NCBI GenBank assembly: GCA_049446715.1 | Contig: JBMTQX010000047.1 | Span: 1-24,034 of the forward strand | Direction of reading: 5' to 3' | Length of the DNA stretch: 24,034 bases | Source of the DNA: Eutrophocola sp049446715 | GTDB lineage: Bacteria; Pseudomonadota; Gammaproteobacteria; Pseudomonadales; Pseudohongiellaceae | Made by a program: the position numbers and the translations under genes | Notes under the pieces: generated by a model | What the model was told of the DNA's origin: nothing | The model's database searches: none | Seen by the model: only the letters and a program-made list of their open reading frames with translations | In this document: piece by piece, positions 1-7,341 of the stretch | Numbering within the stretch: position 1 is the stretch's first letter | How the letters are laid out: each line of letters opens with the position of its first letter

Positions 1-48
1 CTTTGTTTCGAGCTTTGTTTCGAGCTTTGTTTCACGCTTTGTTTCGAG
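1..48. repeat. 12-bp tandem repeat, four copies
   Basis: Four head-to-tail copies of CTTTGTTTCGAG, the third ending in CACG instead of CGAG. The array starts at the window edge and may extend further left. It lies just beyond the stop codon of the PepSY-TM gene. No credible gene covers it, although a 12-bp unit keeps frame and a coding origin cannot be excluded from this fragment. Confidence 0.8.
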
Positions 49-67
49 GCTTTTGCCGCGAACACCC

Positions 68-1144
68 TCAGGCCTGCTGCAAACGGCTTTTGATGAAACT
101 GGCACAGCCCATGAAACTTAACCCGGCAATGCCGATGCCGAAAAGGGTCAGCAGCAGCTTGTACAGCAGGCTGCCGGTTTTGCCCGTGTGCAACGGGTAA
201 AAGGTGTTGTAAACCTGCTCAATGGCCGGGAAGCCACCGGAGTCAATGCGCAAATCCATGTAACCCATTTCCGAATCGATATAGACATGGCTGGTACCAA
301 CCCGGTTCCACTGCCCTGGCAACTGCACACCAATAACCCGATGCGCGGAATAACCGCCGGGCACGCTCGTGGAGCGAATGGTGGCGCCCGGAAACACGGC
401 CAGGGTGCGCTCAAAAGCCGGCAACCAGTCGCCGGTGCCTTCCCCGGTAATCTCATCAATACCGACCACCATGGCATCACTGTAGGCCTCGGTGCGACGC
501 AACTCCTCCAGGAACATGTCTTCCACCTGGAACGGAAACGCCAGGGTGATGCCGGTCACCAGGGTCAACAACAAGGGCAACGTAATGATAATCCCCAGGT
601 TGCGATGGCTGTTGATGAGCGCAAAACGGTTAAAGCCGGACGGCAGAATGCCCTTGCTGAAATGCCGGCGCAGCGGCACAAACGTGATGACACCCAGCAC
701 GACCAGGATGACTGCCGCCATGGCCGAAATGCCGATGATGGTCAGGCCGAGGTCTTCCAGCAGCAGCCGGTGGTGCAGGTCATACAGCCATTCCTCGATA
801 CGATCGTTCATGTGCCACTGGTCCACAATATTGCCGTTGCTGTCCACATAGGCATAGTTGGTGTCGATCAGGGTGACCCGCGACAGCGGAAACTCGGCGG
901 TGGCGAACTGGACATTGAGGATGTCGTTATTGTCGAAATGATCTTCAATGGCCTGGGCAATCGGTGCCAGGGCAGCCGGGGTGGGTTCAAAATCCACCTG
1001 TGCGGCAGGTGTGGTGAGCTTGACGTAATCCTCTTTCCACACCAGCAATGTGCCGGTGATGCTGGCCAGCATCAGCAGCAGTGCCAGTGTCAGGCCGCCC
1101 CAGGCATGCAGTGTACGGATGATTTTCAAGGGCAGGGACTTCAT
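68..1144 (-). CDS. PepSY-associated transmembrane protein
   Basis: A 358-residue inner-membrane protein with the layout of PepSY-TM (iron-regulated membrane protein / PiuB-like) proteins. A first membrane span near residues 9-33 follows the family-typical RTLHAWGG. A second span near 135-160 follows LHHRLLLE, a third near 185-205 follows SHRNLG, and a fourth lies near the C-terminus after LHTGKTG. The long periplasmic stretches between them are where PepSY domains sit. The conserved histidines in these motifs fit heme or metal handling, and family members are often linked to siderophore or iron reduction. The gene starts 19 nt after the CDF exporter stop codon, so the two are probably cotranscribed. 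The TGA stop is at 68-70. The exact substrate cannot be read from sequence. Confidence 0.8.
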   Translation of the reverse strand: MKSLPLKIIRTLHAWGGLTLALLLMLASITGTLLVWKEDYVKLTTPAAQVDFEPTPAALAPIAQAIEDHFDNNDILNVQFATAEFPLSRVTLIDTNYAYVDSNGNIVDQWHMNDRIEEWLYDLHHRLLLEDLGLTIIGISAMAAVILVVLGVITFVPLRRHFSKGILPSGFNRFALINSHRNLGIIITLPLLLTLVTGITLAFPFQVEDMFLEELRRTEAYSDAMVVGIDEITGEGTGDWLPAFERTLAVFPGATIRSTSVPGGYSAHRVIGVQLPGQWNRVGTSHVYIDSEMGYMDLRIDSGGFPAIEQVYNTFYPLHTGKTGSLLYKLLLTLFGIGIAGLSFMGCASFIKSRLQQA

Positions 1145-1163
1145 AGGCTGACCATGATACCAG

Positions 1164-2039
1164 TTACTGATCCCGACAGCTTTCGTCAGGAAGCTCTAGT
1201 TCGATGGTGGTATGGGTCAGGGAGAACGGGGCCAGCTTCTCCGCAATCAGCACTTTCAGGGCGCGTTGCTGTGTGGCATCCAGTAATTCGTGCAGCAACA
1301 GGTGCGCGGTATACACATGATGTTCGCCGTCGAGTGACCAGCAATGTTCATGGTGTATGTTCGCGATGGCCTCGATTTTCATCAGTTCCCTGTTGATCTT
1401 GCCCGTCAGCAGCGACTCCGGCACAGCCTGGAAGAAGATTCTCAGGGTTTCCTTGAGATGCCTGTAAATGTTGAACTGGATAAAAGTGGTGAAAATGACT
1501 GCGAGCAGCGGATCCAGGATCGGCCATTCCACGAACATCAGGACGATGGACACGATCAGCACTGCGGCCCATCCCAGCACGTCTTCCAGCAGGTGCCAGT
1601 TCAGGACTTTCTCGTTCAGGGAATGACCGCCGCTGAGTTTCCAGGCGGCAAACCCGTTCACGGTAATACCCAGTATCGCCAGACCCAGCATACCCTCGGC
1701 TACCGGCATTTCTGGATTGAACAGGCGGGGAATGGTTTCGTACAGCACCCAGGTGGAGCCCAGCACCAGGATGATGCTGTTGATCAGGGCGCCAAACAGG
1801 GACAGTCGCCGGTAGCCGTAAGTGAACTGTTCATCCGGATCTTTTCTGGACAAGCGGTCCAGCAGCCAGGCTGAACCCATGGACAGGCTGTCTCCCAGAT
1901 CATGTACCGCATCGGCCATGATGGCCGTGGAGTTGGTCAGCAACCCGCCAATGAATTCGATGATCGTGAAGCCGGCGTTCAAGTAAAACGCCCAGCCGAT
2001 GCGGTCAGTGTCGTGGTGATGATGGGCATGGTCGTGCAT
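1164..2039 (-). CDS. Cation diffusion facilitator (CzcD/ZitB-like) metal exporter
   Basis: A 291-residue CDF-family antiporter that would export Zn2+ or a similar divalent metal in exchange for protons. The N-terminus is a His-rich metal-binding tail (HDHAHHHHD). The transport-site motif HxxxD occurs twice, as H46-D50 in span 2 (VHDLGDS) and H149-D153 in span 5 (WHLLEDVLGW). This H/D pairing is typical of zinc-type CDFs. YGYRRLSLFGALIN is the conserved span-3 entry. The C-terminal 80 or so residues are the cytoplasmic ferredoxin-like domain. I chose ATG at 2039. An in-frame GTG at 2057 would add six residues but lies inside a palindrome and has no better ribosome site. The gene heads a likely two-gene operon with the PepSY-TM gene. 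Confidence 0.88.
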   Translation of the reverse strand: MHDHAHHHHDTDRIGWAFYLNAGFTIIEFIGGLLTNSTAIMADAVHDLGDSLSMGSAWLLDRLSRKDPDEQFTYGYRRLSLFGALINSIILVLGSTWVLYETIPRLFNPEMPVAEGMLGLAILGITVNGFAAWKLSGGHSLNEKVLNWHLLEDVLGWAAVLIVSIVLMFVEWPILDPLLAVIFTTFIQFNIYRHLKETLRIFFQAVPESLLTGKINRELMKIEAIANIHHEHCWSLDGEHHVYTAHLLLHELLDATQQRALKVLIAEKLAPFSLTHTTIELELPDESCRDQ

Positions 2040-2049
2040 GGCCTGACAT

Positions 2050-2065
2050 TGTGACACTTATCACA
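2050..2065. promoter_or_regulatory. CRP-like palindrome TGTGA-N6-TCACA
   Basis: A perfect TGTGA-CACTTA-TCACA dyad lies 11-26 bases before the chosen start of the CDF gene and about 100 bases before the start of the beta-CASP pseudogene. The half-sites and 6-bp spacer match the classical CRP/Vfr consensus. Overlap with the CDF leader would fit repression there. Its distance from the rightward gene would fit a class I activator site. A single match of this kind can occur by chance. Confidence 0.4.
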
Positions 2066-2157
2066 GGTCAAATCAGGGGGTAATTGCGGTTGCCGCCTGC
2101 CGTGATCCGGTTTGTAATGGCAGGACTGATTCATGATTGGCACGAGGGGGAAACCCA

Positions 2158-3558
2158 GTGGCCGAACTGCATTTTCTAAGGGCAGCTCAGAAGGTAACAA
2201 GATCCTGTTACTGACTGGAAGCATCCGCGCTGGGCAAAATCCTGTTTGATTGTGGCATGCACCAGGGTGGCGATGCGGTCGACCGCATTGAACATGAGAC
2301 CTTTGCCTTTGATCCGGCCACCATCGACACGCTGGTGTTATCCCATGCCCATCTTGATCACAGCGGCCTCATTCCCCTGCTGGTAAGCCGGGGCTTTCGC
2401 GGCACCATCCTGTGTATGACCGGTACCATGAAGCTGCTGCCGGTGATGCTCAAGGATGCCGCCGGTCTGTACGAGCGGGACCTGAAATGGAAGAACCGGC
2501 GCCGTCAGCGCCAGGGCAAGAAACTGATCAGGCCGGTCTACACACAACGCCATGTCGACAAGGCCCTGGCGATGTGTGAGCGTGTGCCGAACGGCAAGGA
2601 AGTCACGTTGGGACCTGATGGCGCCGCCACGCTGCGCTTTCTCGATGCCGGTCATATTCTCCGCTCGGCCATCACGGAACTGGTGTTCAGTGAAGACGGC
2701 AAAGAAGAGAAGTTCGTTTTTTCCGGCGATGTGGGCAAGACAGAATCGGTTCTGATGAAAACACCGGCAACGGTGGCCGATGCCGACATCGTGCTGATGG
2801 AAGGCATCTATGGCAATCGCTGCCATCGCAACCTGCAAAATACGATCGACCAGCTGGAGCAAATCCTGCGTGACACCTGGTAGGGCAAAGGCAACATCCT
2901 GATGCCCTCCTTTGCGGTGGGCCGCACCCAGGAAATCCTGTACCACCTAGGCCTGCTGCATTACGATGGCAAACTCGACCCCTGGCAGGTCTACCTGGAC
3001 AACCCCATGGCCATTGCCGTTACCGACATCTACGATGACTGCCTGAACCTGCTCGATCGTGAGGATGCCGATCGCATTCGCGCCCTGCACCAGGGGTCAC
3101 TGAAAAACTTTCTGCCGTCGCTGCGCTACACCAACACGCCCGAAGAATCGATGGCGCTGAACAACATCAAGAACGGCGCCATCATCATTGCCGGTAACGG
3201 CATGTGCACGGGCGGTCGTATTCGCCATCACCTGAAACAGCGGATCTGGAACAAGCGCCACCGTGTGGTGTTTTTGGGTTTCCAGGCGGGCGGCACACTG
3301 GGCCTTATCCTGCTTGACGGGGCGAAACGGGTACGCCTGTTTGGCGAGGACATTGTGGTCAAGGCAGGCATCGAAATCCTGAACGGTTTTTCCGCCCAGG
3401 GCGAGCTCATCGACTGGGTACGGGCCATTGGCGGCAAGCCACGGGTCATGCTGGTACATGGCGAGTTGTCTGCCCTGGACGCCCTGTCAGTGAAACTCTG
3501 GCAGGAGCACAAACTGGCGACAGAAATTCCCTATGAAGGCCAGCGCGTGTTTTTCTAA
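2158..3558 (+). pseudogene. Decayed beta-CASP metallo-beta-lactamase-fold RNase/exonuclease
   Basis: One reading frame of 467 codons from GTG 2158 (preceded by GAGGGGG) matches full-length beta-CASP MBL proteins, which process RNA as metal-dependent nucleases. It is interrupted by TGA at 2212-2214 and TAG at 2881-2883. Recognisable remains are the N-terminal strand (AELHFLRAAQKVTRSCY, normally G-rich), the metal motif SHAHLDHSG at 2341, DAGHILRSA (normally GHILGSA), FSGDVGK, GNRCHRN, SFAVGRTQE, GMCTGGRIRHHL and the C-terminal LVHGE. The C-terminal FSAHAD motif reads FSAQGELIDW, consistent with an in-frame loss of His-Ala-Asp, which removes a metal-ligand histidine. Several conserved Gly residues are Arg. 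Together these show decay rather than recoding. It ends by overlapping the convergent hydrolase gene by 4 bp. Confidence 0.85.
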
Positions 3559-4223
3559 CGGCTGGTTACCTGCTCCAGCCACGGCCCGACCTGCTGCCAA
3601 TCCAGCGGAAAAGTATGGCCAGTGCCCTGCAGCAACTGCGCATCGAGATCGACCCCTGCCTCCTCCAGCACACTGACGGTGCTGTCGAAGCGACTGCCCC
3701 ACCCCAACCGGTCTTCACTGCCGATGCGCAGGAACACGGGAAAGCCATTCAGGGCAGCCAACGCCGTCGGGTTGTTGGCCAGTGCCGGCACGGCAATCAC
3801 CCCAAGATATTCTTGCGGATGCCGCGAAGCAATTTCCAGTGAGGAAATACCGCCGTTGGAAACACCCATCAGCAGTACCGGGCCATCGGCAATATCCGGA
3901 CGCGCTTTCAGCACACTGATCAAGCCGCGTACTTTTTCGGCATTGCTGCCCCAGAAGGATTGTCCGTTCGGGGACACCGGCGCCGTCACCGCCCAGCCAC
4001 GATCGATGAAGGCATCGCCGTGATTGCGAAAGGTACTGCTGGCGACCCGGGCATCCCCTGGACCGCCCCCCAGCAGCACCACCAGCGGCCACCCTCCAGA
4101 TCCGCCGTCCCTGGGCAGGTCGAAATAAGCCTGCAGCGTGTCACCATCAGGCAGGGAAAATTCGGTCTGGGTAAAGGCAGTAACAGGCATAAGCAGTAGC
4201 AGGGCAGTAAAAAGCTGTTTCAT
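3555..4223 (-). CDS. Secreted alpha/beta-hydrolase (esterase-like)
   Basis: A 222-residue protein with a signal peptide (MKQLFTALLLLMPVTAFTQ, cleavage near residue 18). The mature part is a compact alpha/beta hydrolase: an oxyanion-type LLGGGPG near residues 51-56, the nucleophile elbow GVSNGG with Ser122, an acid candidate at E170/D171 in GSEDRLGW, and His203 in GTGHTFPLDW. It lacks a lid insertion and resembles dienelactone-hydrolase or small esterase relatives. The substrate is unknown. GGGAGG lies 5-6 bases before the ATG, which supports the start. It is transcribed away from the duplicated-domain protein and converges with the beta-CASP pseudogene. Confidence 0.8.
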   Translation of the reverse strand: MKQLFTALLLLMPVTAFTQTEFSLPDGDTLQAYFDLPRDGGSGGWPLVVLLGGGPGDARVASSTFRNHGDAFIDRGWAVTAPVSPNGQSFWGSNAEKVRGLISVLKARPDIADGPVLLMGVSNGGISSLEIASRHPQEYLGVIAVPALANNPTALAALNGFPVFLRIGSEDRLGWGSRFDSTVSVLEEAGVDLDAQLLQGTGHTFPLDWQQVGPWLEQVTSR

Positions 4224-4371
4224 GGAACCTCCCGGGTATCATGCCAACAATACTCCCACACTTCATCATCGAGCTGAAACCGGCAATTTTCATGGTTTTT
4301 GCACAGGGGTATTGGACATCGCACCCGTGCCCCGATTATTCTCAAAGCCATTCAAGGGGGCGCAATTCAAC

Positions 4372-5946
4372 ATGATGACCAGCATCAAAAAACTGCCATT
4401 TCTCATTCCGGCCAGAAACCTGTTGTTGGTGGCCTGTACCTGCCTGTCGCTGCCATCACTGGCCCAGGACATCCCGCGCACGGATGCCGGGGTACCATTC
4501 CTGCAGGGTATCTGGCAGGCGCAGAGCCGTGCCGCCTGGAACCTGGAGGGCCATGTGGCCCGTCATGACATCCCGGCCGGCCTGAGCGTGGTCGAAGGCG
4601 GCACCATCCCCTACCAGGCCTGGGCCCGGGAAAAACAGCAGGCCAATTTTGCCAATCGCGCCGAGCTCGACCCGCTGAACCAGTGTCACCTGCCCGGCGT
4701 GCCCCGCATCATGGCCATGCCCTGGCCGTTCCAGATTTTCCAGACCGAAGCCCATGTCGCCATCGTCTTTGAATGGACCCAGGTCTTCCGCCTGGTGTAC
4801 AGCGCCGGCCAGGAACCGACCTACCCGGGGTTTGAACATTTCATGGGCGATTCCCGCGGCCACTGGGAAGGCGGCACTTTCGTGGTGGAAGTACGCGACC
4901 TGAATGATCGCACCTGGATGGATGCCTCGGGCAATTTCCTCAGTCGCACGGCCGTCATCACCGAGCGCTACACGATGACGGATGAGGACACCATCCGATA
5001 CGAAGCCACCATTGAGGACCCCGAGGTTTATACCCGCCCCTGGACCATCAGCTATCCGTTGGTGCGCCAGCAGGACATGGTGCGCCTGCTGGAATACCAG
5101 TGCCAGGCCGAAGTCGAGGAAGCCAGCGGGGATTTCGAGCGGGCACTCACCCAGTGGTACCCGGCACCGATTCCTGACGAAAATGTGCCATTTGACGCCG
5201 ATGCTTCAGCAGACCTGCCCCTTCCGGCAGCACCTGCCAATGTCGCGCGACGGGATGATGGCACACCGGATCTCACTGGCCTGTATACCCAGGGCGCCAT
5301 TGCCAACTACGGCCTGGAAAAACGTGAAAACCTGCCCCTGTTTCCCCCGGCCAACGGTGTCGTCATCGATCCGGCAACCGGCATCCTGCCTTACCAGGAC
5401 TGGGCGCGGGCAGAAATGCTGGAGCGCCGCGAACCCTGGCGCGGCTATGACGACCCGACCGCACACTGCTTTGTTGGCGGCATTCCCCGCTCCCATTATG
5501 TGCCCTCTCCGTTTTTCATCATGCAGCCGCCCGGTTACGTACTGGTGCTGCATGAACGTATGTCCTACCGCGTCATTGACCTGAATCGCACCGAACACCT
5601 GCCGAACAATATCCGCCTCTGGATGGGCGATGCCCTCGGGCACTGGGAAGGCGACACCCTGGTCGTGGAATCAGCCAACTACAACGGCAAGGCCTGGCTC
5701 AATGAACTTGGCGATGTCACCAGCCATGCCCAGACGGTGGTCGAATCCTACACACCCTCGGAAGCCGGCCTCATTTACCGTGCCACGGTGTCCGACCCGA
5801 TTCCCTACAGTCGTCCCTGGACCCTCGAAATGCCCATGCCACGCCAGGACGGGGAATTGCTGGAGGTGGCCTGTCTTGAAGATAATAACGACCTGCAGCA
5901 CCTGAAAGACGTGCGCGATGAACACCGGGCTTCACAGGGCAACTGA
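4372..5946 (+). CDS. Exported protein with two homologous halves, function unknown
   Basis: A 524-residue protein starting at ATG 4372 after AAGGGGG. A longer in-frame extension from 4138 would run antisense through the hydrolase start and is rejected. A signal peptide covers about residues 1-32 (cleavage near LPSLAQ). The rest is an internal duplication with a period of about 260 residues. Each half has an IPYQAWARE / LPYQDWARA segment, a CxxxGxPR segment, a GHWEG(G/D)T(F/L)VVE core (near residues 160 and 420) and an xYxRPWT segment followed by a conserved Cys. The GHWEGDTLVVE family is common, often in many copies, in marine and soil Gram-negatives, and I know no established function. Single-domain relatives are the norm, so the fusion is notable. 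It is followed 20 nt later by the DUF6152-like gene, its frequent partner. Confidence 0.82.
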   Translation: MMTSIKKLPFLIPARNLLLVACTCLSLPSLAQDIPRTDAGVPFLQGIWQAQSRAAWNLEGHVARHDIPAGLSVVEGGTIPYQAWAREKQQANFANRAELDPLNQCHLPGVPRIMAMPWPFQIFQTEAHVAIVFEWTQVFRLVYSAGQEPTYPGFEHFMGDSRGHWEGGTFVVEVRDLNDRTWMDASGNFLSRTAVITERYTMTDEDTIRYEATIEDPEVYTRPWTISYPLVRQQDMVRLLEYQCQAEVEEASGDFERALTQWYPAPIPDENVPFDADASADLPLPAAPANVARRDDGTPDLTGLYTQGAIANYGLEKRENLPLFPPANGVVIDPATGILPYQDWARAEMLERREPWRGYDDPTAHCFVGGIPRSHYVPSPFFIMQPPGYVLVLHERMSYRVIDLNRTEHLPNNIRLWMGDALGHWEGDTLVVESANYNGKAWLNELGDVTSHAQTVVESYTPSEAGLIYRATVSDPIPYSRPWTLEMPMPRQDGELLEVACLEDNNDLQHLKDVRDEHRASQGN

Positions 5947-5966
5947 ACACAAAGGAAACCTGTACC

Positions 5967-6365
5967 ATGAAACTGCGATTAATCCTGAAAGTACTTCTTG
6001 TCTCCTGCCTCATGCCTCCCGTCACCGGACTTGCCCATCATTCCTTCAATGCCGAATTTGATATCGAGAAACCCGTCTCACTGACCGGCAAGGTTACCCG
6101 CATGCAATGGTCCAACCCGCACGGCTGGGTCTATATCGACGTGGAGAACGAGGACGGCACCGTCACGAACTGGGCGCTGGAAACCAGCGCTGCCAACAAC
6201 CTCATTCGCCGAGGCTGGAAACGCGAAGACCTGCCGGCCGGTACCACCATCGTGGTGGAAGGTTTTCAGGCCCGTAACGGCTCTCCGACGGCGAATATTC
6301 GCGGCATCGTCCTGGAGGATGGCCGCCGCCTGTTTTCCGGTAACGCGGACGAACTGCGCAACTGA
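5967..6365 (+). CDS. Small exported DUF6152-like protein
   Basis: A 132-residue protein with a signal peptide (cleavage near residue 23, after VTGLA). The mature protein starts HHSFNAEFD and continues with SLTGKVTRMQWSNPHGWVYI, TNWALETSAANNLIRRGWKR, and a C-terminal VVEGFQARNG...ANIRGIVLEDGRRLF. This is the pattern I know as DUF6152, a small beta-rich OB-like exported domain with an N-terminal HH pair. The biochemical role is unknown. AAGGAAACC precedes the ATG. The 20-nt gap to the duplicated-domain gene makes cotranscription likely, and the broken exported gene at 6463 may once have belonged to the same operon. Confidence 0.82.
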   Translation: MKLRLILKVLLVSCLMPPVTGLAHHSFNAEFDIEKPVSLTGKVTRMQWSNPHGWVYIDVENEDGTVTNWALETSAANNLIRRGWKREDLPAGTTIVVEGFQARNGSPTANIRGIVLEDGRRLFSGNADELRN

Positions 6366-6462
6366 ATTTCTTTCGCATCCAGCGGGCGTCCTGCGGCCAT
6401 GGCAATGACTGTTGGCAAGAAACGCACTTGCCGGACACCATAACTTCAAGGAAGATGACCTC

Positions 6463-6983
6463 ATGTCTTTTTCCAAGCACCTGCTCTTCCTATGCTGATG
6501 CCTGACCGGGATGTTATCCACCCCGGCGTTTTCCCAGAGCGCCCACAGAGCACTTTGTGCTGAACCGGCTGACAGCGGCCGCACTCTGGCTTCGCCCCTG
6601 ATCAATAATGCGCGTGCCTACCTGGTCATCAGCCGTGGTCCCGGCAACGACTGTGACGCGCTGACCCTGCCTGTTGCCCAGGAGTCTGTCCTGTGGGCAC
6701 GGGTAATGAACACCCCCCGGCTGGCGCCAGTGTAATTTTGCAGGGCCAGTTTGACGAGACCGGGGCTATTGTCAGTGAAATCATCGTACCCGAGCTGGAA
6801 GCGCCCGCGCCTGCCACCACAGCCGCAGTAGCAGAGAAAGTTCGCGCGCCAGCAGTGCAACCGGTCAGTCACCGGTTGGGCTGGCTGTGGCAGCCACAAC
6901 TCTGGCAACAAACACCGGAACGTCTATGGGCAACGGTGGCAGCACTAGCACTCAACCGGGTCTACCTCACCATTCCCACGCAT
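6463..6983 (+). pseudogene. 5' remnant of an exported protein, function not recognised
   Basis: An ATG at 6463 behind AAGGAAGATGACC opens a signal peptide (MSFSKHLLFLC, stop, CLTGMLSTPAFSQ) that is cut by TGA at 6496-6498. The frame continues to 6735. At the C6 run 6713-6718 a single-base slip would carry it into the frame encoding ASVILQGQFDETGAIVSEI, a Pro/Ala linker, and LWQPQLWQQTPERLWATV near 6890-6945. So at least one nonsense codon and one homopolymer frameshift are present. The last part resembles the start of a barrel-type enzyme domain, but I do not recognise the family. It stops being coherent near 6984, where flavoprotein sequence begins. The right boundary is approximate. Confidence 0.6.
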
Positions 6984-7244
6984 AACGGCCGCATCATGGG
7001 TGCCAAATCAGGTGTCGTGAAAATCACAGTCTCACGTGCAGACGGCGTGATTTGCGGGCACACATCATGGCGCGCCTGGCCAGTGAAATGATTCATTTCG
7101 GCATGGCCATCGTGGAAAATCAAAAGACCATCAACGATGATTGTCGCCACGGTGTACAACTACCCGTCTCTGCACGATCTCTACAAGTACGCCTGTTTTG
7201 ACGCACTCGGCAATCTTCGCGACCACAAGATCAAGGAGTTCTGA
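6984..7244 (+). pseudogene. 3' relic of a pyridine-nucleotide disulfide oxidoreductase
   Basis: Three consecutive frames together spell the dimerisation domain of FAD-dependent disulfide oxidoreductases (mercuric reductase / transhydrogenase / lipoamide dehydrogenase-like). The first reads SGVVKITVSRADGVICG. After a one-base loss near 7056-7060 comes HIMARLASEMIHFGMAIVEN. After a two-base loss near 7136 comes MIVATVYNYPSLHDLYKYA and the end DALGNLRDHKIKEF at TGA 7242-7244. The order GVVK..G.H....ASE.IH.G......T......T..NYP is the family signature. The FAD and NAD domains and the CxxxxC motif are absent, so this is a tail only. It is joined directly to the exported-protein remnant, suggesting a deletion that fused two genes. 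Confidence 0.62.
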
Positions 7245-7341
7245 CGTCAGCTGTGCGCATCCGGCTATACACATGTCCGGGTTCTACTTTACTATGATGT
7301 GAAACTGCAGTGTGTACCTGCACCTTGCATGGAGACCCATA

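Noticed and set aside
188..1396. A 402-codon open frame on the plus strand
   Set aside because: It is antisense to the PepSY-TM and CDF genes, which have clear membrane motifs. Its translation is Gln/His-rich low-complexity sequence typical of antisense shadow frames.
2212..2883. Possible stop-codon recoding (selenocysteine at TGA 2212, pyrrolysine at TAG 2881) in the beta-CASP gene
   Set aside because: The positions are not at cysteine-like or known pyrrolysine sites. No SECIS-like hairpin was evident, and the gene has also lost its FSAHAD motif and several invariant glycines. Ordinary decay explains all of it.
4138..4371. N-terminal extension of the duplicated-domain exported protein
   Set aside because: It would run antisense through the hydrolase start, place the signal peptide about 80 residues inside the protein and ignore the ribosome site before ATG 4372.
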